Position numbers and translations under genes: made by a program
In this document: one piece after another, positions 1-6,421 of the stretch
Layout of the letters: every line of letters begins with the position of its first letter
Numbering within the stretch: position 1 is the first letter of the stretch
Notes under the pieces: generated by a model
Told to the model about the DNA's origin: nothing
What the model saw: only the letters and a program-made list of their open reading frames with translations
Databases searched by the model: none
From: Methylococcaceae bacterium
Lineage (GTDB): Bacteria; Pseudomonadota; Gammaproteobacteria; Methylococcales; Methylomonadaceae
Assembly: GCA_013140465.1 (NCBI GenBank)
Contig: JABFST010000068.1
Location: 1-7,546 of the forward strand
Length of the DNA stretch: 7,546 nucleotides
Direction: 5' to 3'

Positions 1-27
1 AAGCTCCGCTGGAGCGATGCGTTAAGC
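1..27 (-). repeat. attC-like half site (cassette right end, cut by window)
   Basis: On the minus strand this reads GCTTAAC (21-27), a match to the integron core RYYYAAC, then 7 bases, then TCCAGCGG (6-13). The same layout (RYYYAAC, 7 bases, TCCAGCGG) occurs at 848-869 on the plus strand. A short inverted repeat GCTCC/GGAGC (3-15) lies within it. In an integron cassette the R''-L'' half of attC lies just behind the last gene in sense orientation, which fits its place at the end of the antitoxin gene. The other half would lie outside the window, so a full attC cannot be shown. Confidence 0.45.
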
Positions 28-232
28 ATGATGTTTGTTCAGCAAATTGAAGCATCGCCCGCAACGCTTGGTTTACTGCCTCTGAATTGTGAAAAGCAGC
101 AGCTACGTCTGGTTCAAGAACAACGATATTAGAACTCTCAAGGTATTGCTGGTAATACTTTCCACGCACTGCTTTAGAGAAATCAAAATCATATTCTGGT
201 CGTAGTTCGTCTTGAGTTTCTTCAGGATTCAT
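1..232 (-). CDS. BrnA-like antitoxin, partial (runs off window start)
   Basis: Probable antitoxin partner of the BrnT-type toxin upstream. It starts at an ATG (230-232) that overlaps the toxin's 3' end by 11 bp. The frame stays open to base 1, giving 77 visible codons and no stop. The N-terminus reads ELRPEYDFDFSKAVRGKY (about residues 9-26), the YDFSKAVRGKY signature of antitoxins paired with BrnT. It is followed by a strand-helix-helix stretch (NIVVLEPDVAAAFHNSEAVNQALRAML, about residues 35-61) that resembles a ribbon-helix-helix DNA-binding segment. In known BrnTA pairs the antitoxin binds the toxin and represses the operon; that role is inferred here from family and position. The frame reads through an attC-like half site at 1-27, so the last residues may be cassette-end sequence rather than conserved protein. 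Too short for an ORF caller because it is truncated. Family call fairly secure; true 3' end unknown. Confidence 0.75.
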   Translation of the reverse strand, partial: MNPEETQDELRPEYDFDFSKAVRGKYYQQYLESSNIVVLEPDVAAAFHNSEAVNQALRAMLQFAEQTSCLTHRSSGA

Positions 233-491
233 AGGATTTTTTCTCGTGTGATGTGGCTGGTCTGGCGCTGATAATGCGAATTTCCGTTGCATTTTCTGTA
301 TGTGCAACAACTAACAAGCGGACGTTGCACGAAACACCAACAGTAATTAAACGCAACTCACCAATGGAATGGTCGAAATCAGGGAAAGTACCTGCTAAAG
401 GATCGCCAAATACGGTAGTTGCTTCATCGAAATCAACCCCGTGTTTCTGACGATTGGTGATTGCCTTTGCAGTATCCCAAGTAAACTTCAT
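222..491 (-). CDS. brnT: BrnT-family toxin (type II toxin-antitoxin, RelE-like fold)
   Basis: An 89-residue protein of normal BrnT (DUF497) length. The N-terminus FTWDTAKAITNRQKHGVDF (3-21) with EATTVFGDP (23-31), and the C-terminal RIISARPATSHEKKSYE (72-88), are the two conserved blocks of the family. BrnT toxins are small ribonucleases with a RelE-like fold that inhibit translation; that activity is known for the family and inferred here. The gene overlaps the downstream antitoxin by 11 bp, the usual toxin-first order of brnTA. I see no convincing Shine-Dalgarno before the ATG. A TATAAT-like string at 495-500 (minus strand) sits too close to the start for an ordinary leader; if used it would give a nearly leaderless mRNA. 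The AT-rich gap to the upstream gene (492-538) has no attC-like sequence, so the two probably share one cassette. Confidence 0.88.
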   Translation of the reverse strand: MKFTWDTAKAITNRQKHGVDFDEATTVFGDPLAGTFPDFDHSIGELRLITVGVSCNVRLLVVAHTENATEIRIISARPATSHEKKSYES

Positions 492-538
492 AAAATTATA
501 TGACTGTATTTTATATCTTAATTTTGTCAGTTAAGTAG

Positions 539-793
539 TTATTCCCAAGTGATAATATCTTTCCATTCAGGGCGCTTTTTCAAGCTGGAACATGGAATAA
601 TGGTATAACCTAACCAACCTATAAAACATAATTGTGTTTTAGTGTCTACAAAGTAATCACCTCCTAAATCATCAGATATCTTAGAGCTATACCAACCATT
701 TGAATATTTGCTAACTTCCGTGTTTTTTTCAGCACAATATCCAGAACTAGCAAACAATAATAGCAAAACCATAAATGTGATTGATGTTTTCAT
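539..793 (-). CDS. Small exported hypothetical protein
   Basis: I do not recognise the family. The 84-residue product begins with a classic Sec signal peptide: a lysine at 2, a hydrophobic core (about 5-15, FMVLLLLF) and a probable signal peptidase I site after SSGYCA (about residue 21). The mature part of about 63 residues is soluble, rich in Tyr, Trp and Gly, and has two cysteines (in QLCFIGW and IIPCSSL) that could form a disulfide in the periplasm. There is no clear lipobox, so it is probably not a lipoprotein. A good Shine-Dalgarno (GAGG, 5 nt spacing) precedes the ATG. The start lies 14 bp after an attC-like GTTAGGC (minus strand), where the first gene of an integron cassette would begin. 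Base composition is AT-rich compared with the sulfite reductase operon next to it, consistent with transfer. Real gene likely; function unknown. Confidence 0.7.
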   Translation of the reverse strand: MKTSITFMVLLLLFASSGYCAEKNTEVSKYSNGWYSSKISDDLGGDYFVDTKTQLCFIGWLGYTIIPCSSLKKRPEWKDIITWE

Positions 794-807
794 AGATGCC
801 TCTAAAT

Positions 808-870
808 GCCTAACGCAAAGCTAAGCGGGCTACGGTTTGAATTTGCCACCTAACTCAACGTTCCAGCGGC
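808..870 (-). repeat. Two attC-like half sites in tandem (cassette left end)
   Basis: The gap between the exported-protein gene and the DUF934 gene holds two integron-core matches in the same orientation. GCCTAAC at 808-814 (GTTAGGC on the minus strand) ends 14 bp before the ATG at 793. ACCTAAC at 848-854 is followed, after 7 bases, by TCCAGCGG (862-869). The first copy is followed by a one-base-shorter version of the same core (AAGCGG). A 7-bp inverted repeat CGCAAAG/CTTTGCG (814-820 and 872-878) spans the region and could form the base of an attC-like stem of about 70 bp, but the RYYYAAC partner expected beyond 878 is not conserved. These are best read as degenerate or recombined attC ends. 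A covariance-model attC search would settle it. Confidence 0.45.
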
Positions 871-905
871 ACTTTGCGCAGCGCAACCCGACACAAAGCA
901 CAGAA

Positions 906-1358
906 TCAGTTAATCGAGTTTTGGTAATTGACGGTAAATTCTTGCAAATTAGCCAACACAATCGGTAAGTCTTCGGCTTTTTCGGGGGCAAACGCATTCA
1001 CGCCTACCCGCGACAAATAAAACACTTGTCCGCTCATAAATTTGCCCGTGGCGCGGAGTTCGCCTTGGTAGTGGTAACGTCCACGCAAAAGCCACGCTTG
1101 TGAAAACAAACGTCCGTCGGCAAAATCAGGAAAATCCAGTTCTATCAATTGCAGCTTGGGTAAATCGTCGGCGATGCCCGCGACATCATCGCTAGGGTGG
1201 ATACGGATGCCCAGTTTGCCGTCGTGCGCCAACAATTGGGCTTTATCGTGTTGCCAGCGCGTTAAAGACACGCTGATGTCGCCCGCGCTGAGTTGGTCAT
1301 CATCGCTAAGGCTTTGCCAAGTGTTGTCTGTTAGCTGTTGGTCTTTAATGATTTGCAT
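906..1358 (-). CDS. DUF934 family protein of the sulfite reductase operon
   Basis: A 150-residue soluble protein of the DUF934 family (PF06073), which is almost always encoded directly after the sulfite/nitrite reductase hemoprotein gene in proteobacteria. Its biochemical role is not firmly known; an accessory function in sulfite reduction has been proposed from context. The family blocks are visible: ELDFPDFADGRLFSQAWLLR (73-92), ELRATG (100-105) and QVFYLSRVGVNAF (111-123). The ATG lies inside the end of cysI with a 14-bp overlap, so the genes are translationally coupled. In many genomes cysH (PAPS/APS reductase) follows; here the next DNA is the cassette-like region instead. A possible wobble hairpin (about 870-899 on the minus strand) follows the stop but has no T-tract, so no clear terminator is seen. 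Confidence 0.9.
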   Translation of the reverse strand: MQIIKDQQLTDNTWQSLSDDDQLSAGDISVSLTRWQHDKAQLLAHDGKLGIRIHPSDDVAGIADDLPKLQLIELDFPDFADGRLFSQAWLLRGRYHYQGELRATGKFMSGQVFYLSRVGVNAFAPEKAEDLPIVLANLQEFTVNYQNSIN

Positions 1359-2997
1359 AAACGTGCTCTTTGAAAGGGGTGATGCCGACGCGGTTGACCA
1401 TTGCCAAGAAGGTTTCCTCTTCTTGGCGTTGGTTCACATAAACGTCCAAAATAGTGGTGATAGCTTTGGTGACTTGGTCTTTTGCCACAGCCGGGCCCAA
1501 GCGTTCGCCAATGGCGGCGGTGTTTTCAGAAGAGCCGCCTAAAGTGATCTGATACCATTCGGTGCCTTTTTTATCGACCCCCAAAATGCCGATATGCCCG
1601 ACACTTTGGTGCGCACAGCCGTTCATACAGCCGGACATATTGATTTTTAATTCGCCGACATCGTGCAGATAATCCATGTCATCCAAGGCTTCGTTGATTT
1701 CTTTGGCGATGCCGATAGAACCCGCATTGGCTAAAGAGCAAAAATCCAAGCCCGGGCAGCAAATCATGTCAGTGGCGGTGCCGATATTGGGCGTCGCCAG
1801 TTTTAAGGCATCAAGGTGTTGCCACAATGCGTATAAATCGCCTTGTTTGACATCCGCCAAAATCAGGTTTTGCCGATGGGTGGCGCGGATTTCGCCAAAA
1901 CTGTAGGTGTCGGTCAGCTCTGCCACCGCGTCCAATTGCGCGTCGGTGATGTCACCCGGCGGTGAATCGGGGGCTTTTAAGGATATAAACGCGGCACGGT
2001 AGCCAGACACTTTGTGGTCGGTGGTGTTATATTTCACCCAACGCGCAAACGCAGCGTCGGCTTGTAGTTGTTCGGCAAAGCTGTCGTCTTGGGCGGCATC
2101 CGGGTCATACGCGGGCGGTGCGAATTGGGCTTTAATCGCGGCGACGCGGGCGGGGTTGAGTTCGTTGCTGTCTTTAAGCAACTGCCATTCGTCTTCGACC
2201 ATTTGCGCAAAGGTAGCCAAGCCGGTTTCGCGCACTAGAATTTTAATCCGCGCTTTGTATTTGTTGTCACGACGACCAAACAAGTTGTAAATGCGCAGGA
2301 TGGCTTCGAGGTAAGACAATAAGTGTTCGGTTTCCAGATAGGGTTTGATGACTTGACCAATCACGGGGGTGCGGCCTAAACCGCCACCGACCAGGACTTT
2401 AAAGCCCGTCACGCCATCTTGGTTTTTAACCAAATGCAAGCCGATGTCGTGGAACTGGGTGGCAGCACGGTCGAGTTGTGCGCCACTGACGGCAATTTTA
2501 AATTTGCGCGGCAAGTAGTCAAACTCAGGGTGCAAGCTGGTCCATTGGCGGATAATTTCGCAATACGGACGGGGATCTTCAAGCTCATCAACAGCCACAC
2601 CGGCCAAATGGTCGGTGGTGGTGTTCCTCATGCAGTTGCCGCTGGTTTGGATCGCGTGCATTTGCACAGTCGCCAGTTCGGCGAGGATGTCGGGGACTTG
2701 CTCTAATTTAGGCCAGTTGTATTGGATGTTTTGCCGTGTCGTGAAATGGCAATAGCCGTGGTCATACTCGCGGGCAATATGCGCCAACTTGCGCAATTGG
2801 GTGGCGTTCAGCAAGCCATAAGGGCCGGCCACTCGCAACATCGGCGCATGGATTTGGATGTACAGGCCGTTTCTGAGGCGTAAGGCGCGAAATTGGTCTT
2901 CGCTGAGTTCGCCGTTTAAATATTGTTGGGTTTGTTTTCTAAACTGGGCCACCCGTTCGTCAACGAGGGTCTGGTCAATGTCGTTATACTGGTACAT
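1345..2997 (-). CDS. cysI: Sulfite reductase (nitrite/sulfite reductase hemoprotein, CysI type)
   Basis: A 550-residue siroheme and [4Fe-4S] enzyme that reduces sulfite to sulfide with six electrons in cytoplasmic assimilatory sulfur metabolism. The duplicated family architecture is complete: N-terminal ferredoxin-like half domain with NGLYIQIHAPMLRVAGPYG (43-61) and TTRQNIQ (86-92); first siroheme domain with TSGNCMRN (118-125) and PRKFKIAVSG (163-172); then the second repeat. The cluster and siroheme ligands are intact: CCPGLDFCS gives C414 and C420, and SGCMNGC gives C457 and C461. The length is normal for this proteobacterial subfamily. Family members use sulfite or nitrite and sequence cannot fully separate them, but the DUF934 partner favours sulfite. 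The electron donor (flavoprotein or ferredoxin) is not in the window. The ATG start has no strong Shine-Dalgarno; it is kept because MYQY...LV.ERVAQFR is the family's usual N-terminus. A good promoter lies 48-76 bp upstream, beside a palindrome shared with nhaD. Confidence 0.95.
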   Translation of the reverse strand: MYQYNDIDQTLVDERVAQFRKQTQQYLNGELSEDQFRALRLRNGLYIQIHAPMLRVAGPYGLLNATQLRKLAHIAREYDHGYCHFTTRQNIQYNWPKLEQVPDILAELATVQMHAIQTSGNCMRNTTTDHLAGVAVDELEDPRPYCEIIRQWTSLHPEFDYLPRKFKIAVSGAQLDRAATQFHDIGLHLVKNQDGVTGFKVLVGGGLGRTPVIGQVIKPYLETEHLLSYLEAILRIYNLFGRRDNKYKARIKILVRETGLATFAQMVEDEWQLLKDSNELNPARVAAIKAQFAPPAYDPDAAQDDSFAEQLQADAAFARWVKYNTTDHKVSGYRAAFISLKAPDSPPGDITDAQLDAVAELTDTYSFGEIRATHRQNLILADVKQGDLYALWQHLDALKLATPNIGTATDMICCPGLDFCSLANAGSIGIAKEINEALDDMDYLHDVGELKINMSGCMNGCAHQSVGHIGILGVDKKGTEWYQITLGGSSENTAAIGERLGPAVAKDQVTKAITTILDVYVNQRQEEETFLAMVNRVGITPFKEHVYANH

Positions 2998-3044
2998 AAA
3001 TGAGCGTTTTTATGCCTGTTTTGGGCGGATAAGGGTGAATAGGC

Positions 3045-3073
3045 ATCATATACTGTGAGTCATAAAATGACAA
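3045..3073 (-). promoter_or_regulatory. Sigma70-type promoter for cysI-DUF934
   Basis: On the minus strand TTGTCA (3068-3073, 5/6 to TTGACA) is followed after exactly 17 bp by TATGAT (3045-3050, 5/6 to TATAAT). Transcription would start near 3038, giving a leader of about 40 nt before the cysI ATG. The -35 overlaps the outer end of the inverted repeat at 3071-3097, so a protein bound there could block or contact RNA polymerase. Confidence 0.7.
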
Positions 3074-3097
3074 TGTTAATAGTTGATGATAACATTG
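3071..3097. promoter_or_regulatory. Palindromic operator candidate between cysI and nhaD
   Basis: A perfect 8-bp inverted repeat, CAATGTTA (3071-3078) and TAACATTG (3090-3097), separated by 11 bp. The half-site centres are 19 bp apart, about two helical turns, as expected for a dimeric regulator on one DNA face. It overlaps the cysI -35 and lies about 29 bp upstream of the nhaD -10, so one protein could act on both. The regulator is unknown. CysB-type LysR regulators are a natural idea for a sulfite reductase gene, but the sequence does not identify one. Confidence 0.5.
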
Positions 3098-3125
3098 ATG
3101 GTTAATTTTGGCTGTGTTCTATAAC

Positions 3126-3143
3126 TATAATCAATTTAGGGGG
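3126..3143 (+). promoter_or_regulatory. nhaD -10 element and Shine-Dalgarno
   Basis: A consensus -10 (TATAAT, 3126-3131) lies 20 bp before the nhaD start. The -35 region is poor (TTAATT at 3102-3107, 18 bp spacing), which suggests help from an activator, possibly at the adjacent palindrome. A strong Shine-Dalgarno, AGGGGG (3138-3143), lies 8 nt before the GTG at 3152 and decides that start codon. The leader would be only about 14 nt. Confidence 0.5.
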
Positions 3144-3151
3144 ATTTTTTT

Positions 3152-4510
3152 GTGCGATATCTATTAATTTTGCTAGGCATTTTGCTCGTGCCGCAGATGG
3201 CTATGGCGGGTGGTTTTGAAAGCCTAGGCATGACAGGTACAGAACGGGGCATTTACACGGTACTGATTTTTGTCATTGCCTATGGCTTTGTAATGGCAGA
3301 AGAATTTACGCACATGCGTAAATCCAAGCCTGTCATTTTGGCGGCGGGCATCATTTGGGCGCACGCGGCTATTTTGGCCTCGCAAAAAGGCGTGTCTGTT
3401 GAAGCCTTGCACGAAGCGTTTGAATACAACTTAAAAGAATACGCAGAACTGATGCTGTTCTTATTGGTTGCGATGACCTACATCAACTCGATGTCAGAAC
3501 GTAACGTCTTTGAAGCCCTGCGTTCTTGGCTGGTCAGACGCCAATTTGGCTACCGTAAACTGTTTTTGATTACGGGTGTCATCACGTTCTTCTTGTCCGC
3601 AGTAGCCGATAACCTGACCGCCGCTTTATTGGTTGGCGCGGTGGTGTTGGCGGTAGGCAAAGGCAACGAAAAATTCATCAGCATTGGTTTTGTCAACTTG
3701 GTAGTTGCCGCAAATGCGGGTGGCGCGTTTTGCCCCTTTGGCGACATCACCACGTTAATGGTCTGGCAAGCAGGTTATGCCGAATTCTTTGATTTCTTCA
3801 AATTGTTCGTTCCTTCTTTGGTCAACTACGGCGTGCCAGCGGCAGTGATGTATTTCGCTGTCCCCGACGAACAGCCTGTTGCCACTGACGAAGTCGCTGT
3901 GCAATTAAAACCAGGTGCTTTGCAAATCTGCGGTTTGTTCTTGTTGACGATTGTCACTGCGGTCAGCTTTAAACAAGGTCTGCATTTGCCACCGTTTATG
4001 GGCATGATGGTCGGTTTGTCGGTGTTGATGCTGTACGGATTTTTTATTAAAAAAACCTATCGTGTTGAAGGCGAAGAGGGCTTTGATATTTTTAACAAAG
4101 TCCGTCATGCCGAATGGGACACCTTGTTGTTCTTCTTTGGTGTGGTATTTGCCGTGGGCGGTTTAGGCTACATCGGTTATTTGGAATTATTGTCAGGTGC
4201 GATGTACGACGGTTTAGGCGCAACCACAGCCAACATCTTGGTCGGTGTGATTTCTGCGATTGTTGACAACATTCCCGTGATGTTTGCAGTATTGAACATG
4301 AACTTGGACATGGGCTTGTACCAATGGTTGTTAGTTACCTTGACAGCGGGTGTGGGCGGTTCATTATTGTCGGTCGGTTCAGCGGCGGGTGTTGCCCTGA
4401 TGGGACAATCTGACCACAAATACACTTTCTTCAGCCATTTGAAGTGGACTCCTGCGATTGCCGCAGGTTACGCTGCCAGTATCTTTGTGCATTACCTGAT
4501 TAACGGCTAA
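3152..4510 (+). CDS. nhaD: Na+/H+ antiporter NhaD
   Basis: A 452-residue inner-membrane antiporter of the NhaD family (ion transporter superfamily), which exchanges Na+ (or Li+) for protons and helps with salt and alkaline pH. The GTG start is supported by AGGGGG 8 nt upstream and by the signal-peptide-like N-terminus MRYLLILLGILLVPQMAMA with an AMA site before G20; a cleavable leader is usual in gammaproteobacterial NhaD. About a dozen hydrophobic segments follow. The conserved ion-path motifs are all present: SAVADNLTAALLVGA with D153-N154, AANAGGAFCPFGDITTLMVW with D198, T200 and T201, and SAIVDNIPVMFAV with D372-N373 in the second half, plus the C-terminal GGSLLSVGSAAGVALMG. No truncation is seen. 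It is divergent from cysI and followed by an intrinsic terminator, so it is probably monocistronic. Other ArsB/NhaD-like anion carriers are less likely given the exact NhaD motifs. Confidence 0.93.
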   Translation: MRYLLILLGILLVPQMAMAGGFESLGMTGTERGIYTVLIFVIAYGFVMAEEFTHMRKSKPVILAAGIIWAHAAILASQKGVSVEALHEAFEYNLKEYAELMLFLLVAMTYINSMSERNVFEALRSWLVRRQFGYRKLFLITGVITFFLSAVADNLTAALLVGAVVLAVGKGNEKFISIGFVNLVVAANAGGAFCPFGDITTLMVWQAGYAEFFDFFKLFVPSLVNYGVPAAVMYFAVPDEQPVATDEVAVQLKPGALQICGLFLLTIVTAVSFKQGLHLPPFMGMMVGLSVLMLYGFFIKKTYRVEGEEGFDIFNKVRHAEWDTLLFFFGVVFAVGGLGYIGYLELLSGAMYDGLGATTANILVGVISAIVDNIPVMFAVLNMNLDMGLYQWLLVTLTAGVGGSLLSVGSAAGVALMGQSDHKYTFFSHLKWTPAIAAGYAASIFVHYLING

Positions 4511-4518
4511 GCACGGTC

Positions 4519-4546
4519 ACGCACCGCACAATGTGCGGTGCGTTTT
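4519..4546 (+). terminator. Rho-independent terminator of nhaD
   Basis: A perfect 11-bp GC-rich stem (ACGCACCGCAC, 4519-4529, with GTGCGGTGCGT, 4533-4543) closes a 3-nt loop. The T ending the stem and the next three give TTTT (4543-4546). It begins 8 bp after the nhaD stop codon. The opposite strand lacks a T-tract, so it acts mainly in the plus direction and separates nhaD from the permease gene. Confidence 0.88.
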
Positions 4547-4626
4547 CCAAACCGCCTATACACCTTCCTCAGCCCTAGCGGCACTGCTGTACCCATCCTG
4601 CGTTTCACCACACTAAGAGGTCGCTA

Positions 4627-5871
4627 GTGACTACTCCTACCATCAGGCAAGTGCTGTTTAGCAAGCATAGCTTGATTTGTATTTTCACGGGCTTTAGTTC
4701 CGGCTTGCCGCTGTACATACTCATCTCATTATTGCCCGCGTGGCTACGCTCGGGCGGGGTCGATTTAAAAGCCATCGGCTTGTTTGCCCTGATCCAATTG
4801 CCGTTTACCTGGAAGTTTTTATGGTCGCCGTTGTTTGACCGTTATACCCCGCCATTAGGACGGCGGCGTGGTTGGTTATTGATCTCGCAATTGGCTTTGT
4901 TGCTGACCATTCCCGTATTTGGGCTGCTCAATCCGGTGGTGGACTTATGGACGATAGCCTATCTGGCAATGGTCGTGGCTTTTTTTAGCGCCTCACAAGA
5001 CATCGTGTTAGATGCGTACCGCCGCGAACTGTTGCTCGATGCCGAATTGGGCTTAGGCAACGCCATCCACGTCAATGCTTACAAAATCGCCGGACTCGTA
5101 CCCGGTTCCTTATCCTTAATCCTCGCCGACCGGATGCCGTGGCAAAGTGTGTTTACCATCACCGCCTTGTTTATGCTGCCCGGATTAATCATGACCTTAT
5201 GGGTTAAAGAACCGATCTTGAAACAAGCCGCGCCGAAAACCCTGAGGGCGGCAGTCGTCGAGCCATTCCAAGAGTTTATGCAGCGCAACGGCTTACAGTC
5301 CGCCTTGCTAATCTTAGCCTTCATCTTTTTTTATAAATTGGGCGATAGCATGGCGACGGCGTTAGCAACGCCGTTTTATTTGGACATGGGCTTTAGCAAA
5401 ACCGAAATTGGCTTAATCGCCAAAAATGCGGGCTTATGGCCTAGCGTCGCCGGGGGCTTATTAGGCGGGATTTGGATGGTGAAGTTGGGCATCAACCGCG
5501 CCTTGTGGTTGTTTGGCTTAGTGCAAATGCTGGCGATTTTAGGTTTTGCTTGGTTGGCAGTCGTTGGCCACAGCTTGCCGTGGCTGGCCTTGGTGATAGG
5601 CGTAGAAGCCCTAGGCGTGGGCTTAGGCACCGCCGCTTTTGTTGCGTTTATCGCCCACACCACCCATCCTTTATACACTGCCACCCAATTCGCCTTATTC
5701 ACCAGCCTCGCCGCCGTACCACGCACTTTCGCCAATGCCGCCACAGGCTATTTGGTGGACAGCATGGGCTGGATGATGTTTTTCTTGCTGTGTTTTGCGC
5801 TGGCTGTACCGGGTATGGTGTTGTTGCTTAAGGTTGCGCCTTGGCGTGGGTCGGTTGCGTTAGGTAAGTAA
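4627..5871 (+). CDS. ampG: AmpG-type muropeptide permease (MFS transporter)
   Basis: A 414-residue major facilitator protein of the AmpG (acetyl-CoA transporter-like) family. AmpG brings anhydromuropeptides released from peptidoglycan back into the cytoplasm for recycling, which in some species also controls AmpC beta-lactamase induction. The GTG start (4627) follows AAGAGG with 6 nt spacing. Family motifs are clear: FSSGLPLYIL (23-32), WKFLWSPLFDRYTPPLGRRRGW (62-83, including the MFS loop 2-3 motif), SQDIVLDAYRREL (123-135) and FFYKLGDSMATALATPFY (234-251). About 12 membrane segments fit; it is shorter than E. coli AmpG (491 residues, 14 segments), as in many relatives that lack the two extra helices. 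No ampC, ampD or nagZ is nearby. The gene is separated from nhaD by a terminator and probably has its own promoter in 4547-4614, though I see no strong one. Substrate is inferred from family. Confidence 0.87.
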   Translation: MTTPTIRQVLFSKHSLICIFTGFSSGLPLYILISLLPAWLRSGGVDLKAIGLFALIQLPFTWKFLWSPLFDRYTPPLGRRRGWLLISQLALLLTIPVFGLLNPVVDLWTIAYLAMVVAFFSASQDIVLDAYRRELLLDAELGLGNAIHVNAYKIAGLVPGSLSLILADRMPWQSVFTITALFMLPGLIMTLWVKEPILKQAAPKTLRAAVVEPFQEFMQRNGLQSALLILAFIFFYKLGDSMATALATPFYLDMGFSKTEIGLIAKNAGLWPSVAGGLLGGIWMVKLGINRALWLFGLVQMLAILGFAWLAVVGHSLPWLALVIGVEALGVGLGTAAFVAFIAHTTHPLYTATQFALFTSLAAVPRTFANAATGYLVDSMGWMMFFLLCFALAVPGMVLLLKVAPWRGSVALGK

Positions 5872-5993
5872 GGGTTTTAGCTCAAATAAAAAGTGGGCAT
5901 AGTTAAAAAAATCGTTTCTATCCTTATCCTCGCAAGGTTCGTCAGACAACGTAAATAAACGGCTAATCGTCTTTTCTATGGGAATGGCAACCA

Positions 5994-6421
5994 TTATTCA
6001 ACGCCGATCAAATACATTGGCACGGTATTAGTCGTCCATGTCGCCACGCCGCTACCGAAGAAATCCTGATCCTCCGTCCAAACAGGACAATCTAAAGCCA
6101 GTGCTGTTGCCAACACCGGCCAGTCACGAATATCGCGGATGCGTTTTTTCGCGTTGTCCTCGAATTCACAATAGACATCATATTCGATACGCTGCACTGC
6201 ACCAACGTTGGCAATCGCTCCAGTACCGCAGCACCGATTGCCCAGTCTATGCCCCTTGCCCCAAAGATTTGCGGAAGGTATTTTTCGGCATCTTTAAAAG
6301 CCTCGTCAGGTGCAAAGAATGCCGTCGTGCCGTGGTACTGGTTTAGCAATTTAAAGACCCGTTGGCCCAATACGGCACGGACAAGAATGTTGGCATCAAG
6401 CACCCATGCTTGGTAACTCAT
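5994..6421 (-). pseudogene. PIN-domain toxin (VapC-like), frameshifted by a 5-bp duplication
   Basis: The toxin gene of a Phd/YefM-PIN pair. Its ATG (6421) overlaps the antitoxin stop as ATGA. The first frame encodes MSYQAWVLDANILVRAVLG with D9, the first PIN acid, and PDEAFKDAE with the second (D39/E40). The frame breaks after codon 75 at a tandem GTGCA-GTGCA (6193-6202, minus strand). The second frame (5994 to 6197) carries the rest: RIEYDVYCEFEDNAKKRI, DWPVLATALALD with the third acid, and WTEDQDFFGSG with the last. Removing one GTGCA copy joins both parts into one 140-residue protein, a normal PIN toxin length. As written, the upstream product lacks the catalytic core. PIN toxins are Mg2+-dependent ribonucleases. 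A GTG at the duplication could start the second part, but such a fragment would lack D9. It may be a decayed gene, a slippage-switched gene or a sequence error. Confidence 0.85.

Noticed and set aside
870..899. Hairpin after the DUF934 stop as an intrinsic terminator
   Set aside because: The pairing relies on several wobble pairs and no T-tract follows.
1156..1542. 128-codon plus-strand frame across the cysI/DUF934 junction
   Set aside because: Antisense shadow of two conserved genes with no family features.
5472..5831. 119-codon frame inside ampG, same strand
   Set aside because: Arg/His-rich out-of-frame translation of a well-supported membrane protein gene.
6193..6202. Programmed ribosomal frameshift in the PIN gene
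   Set aside because: There is no slippery heptamer; the exact GTGCA duplication explains the frame change more simply.
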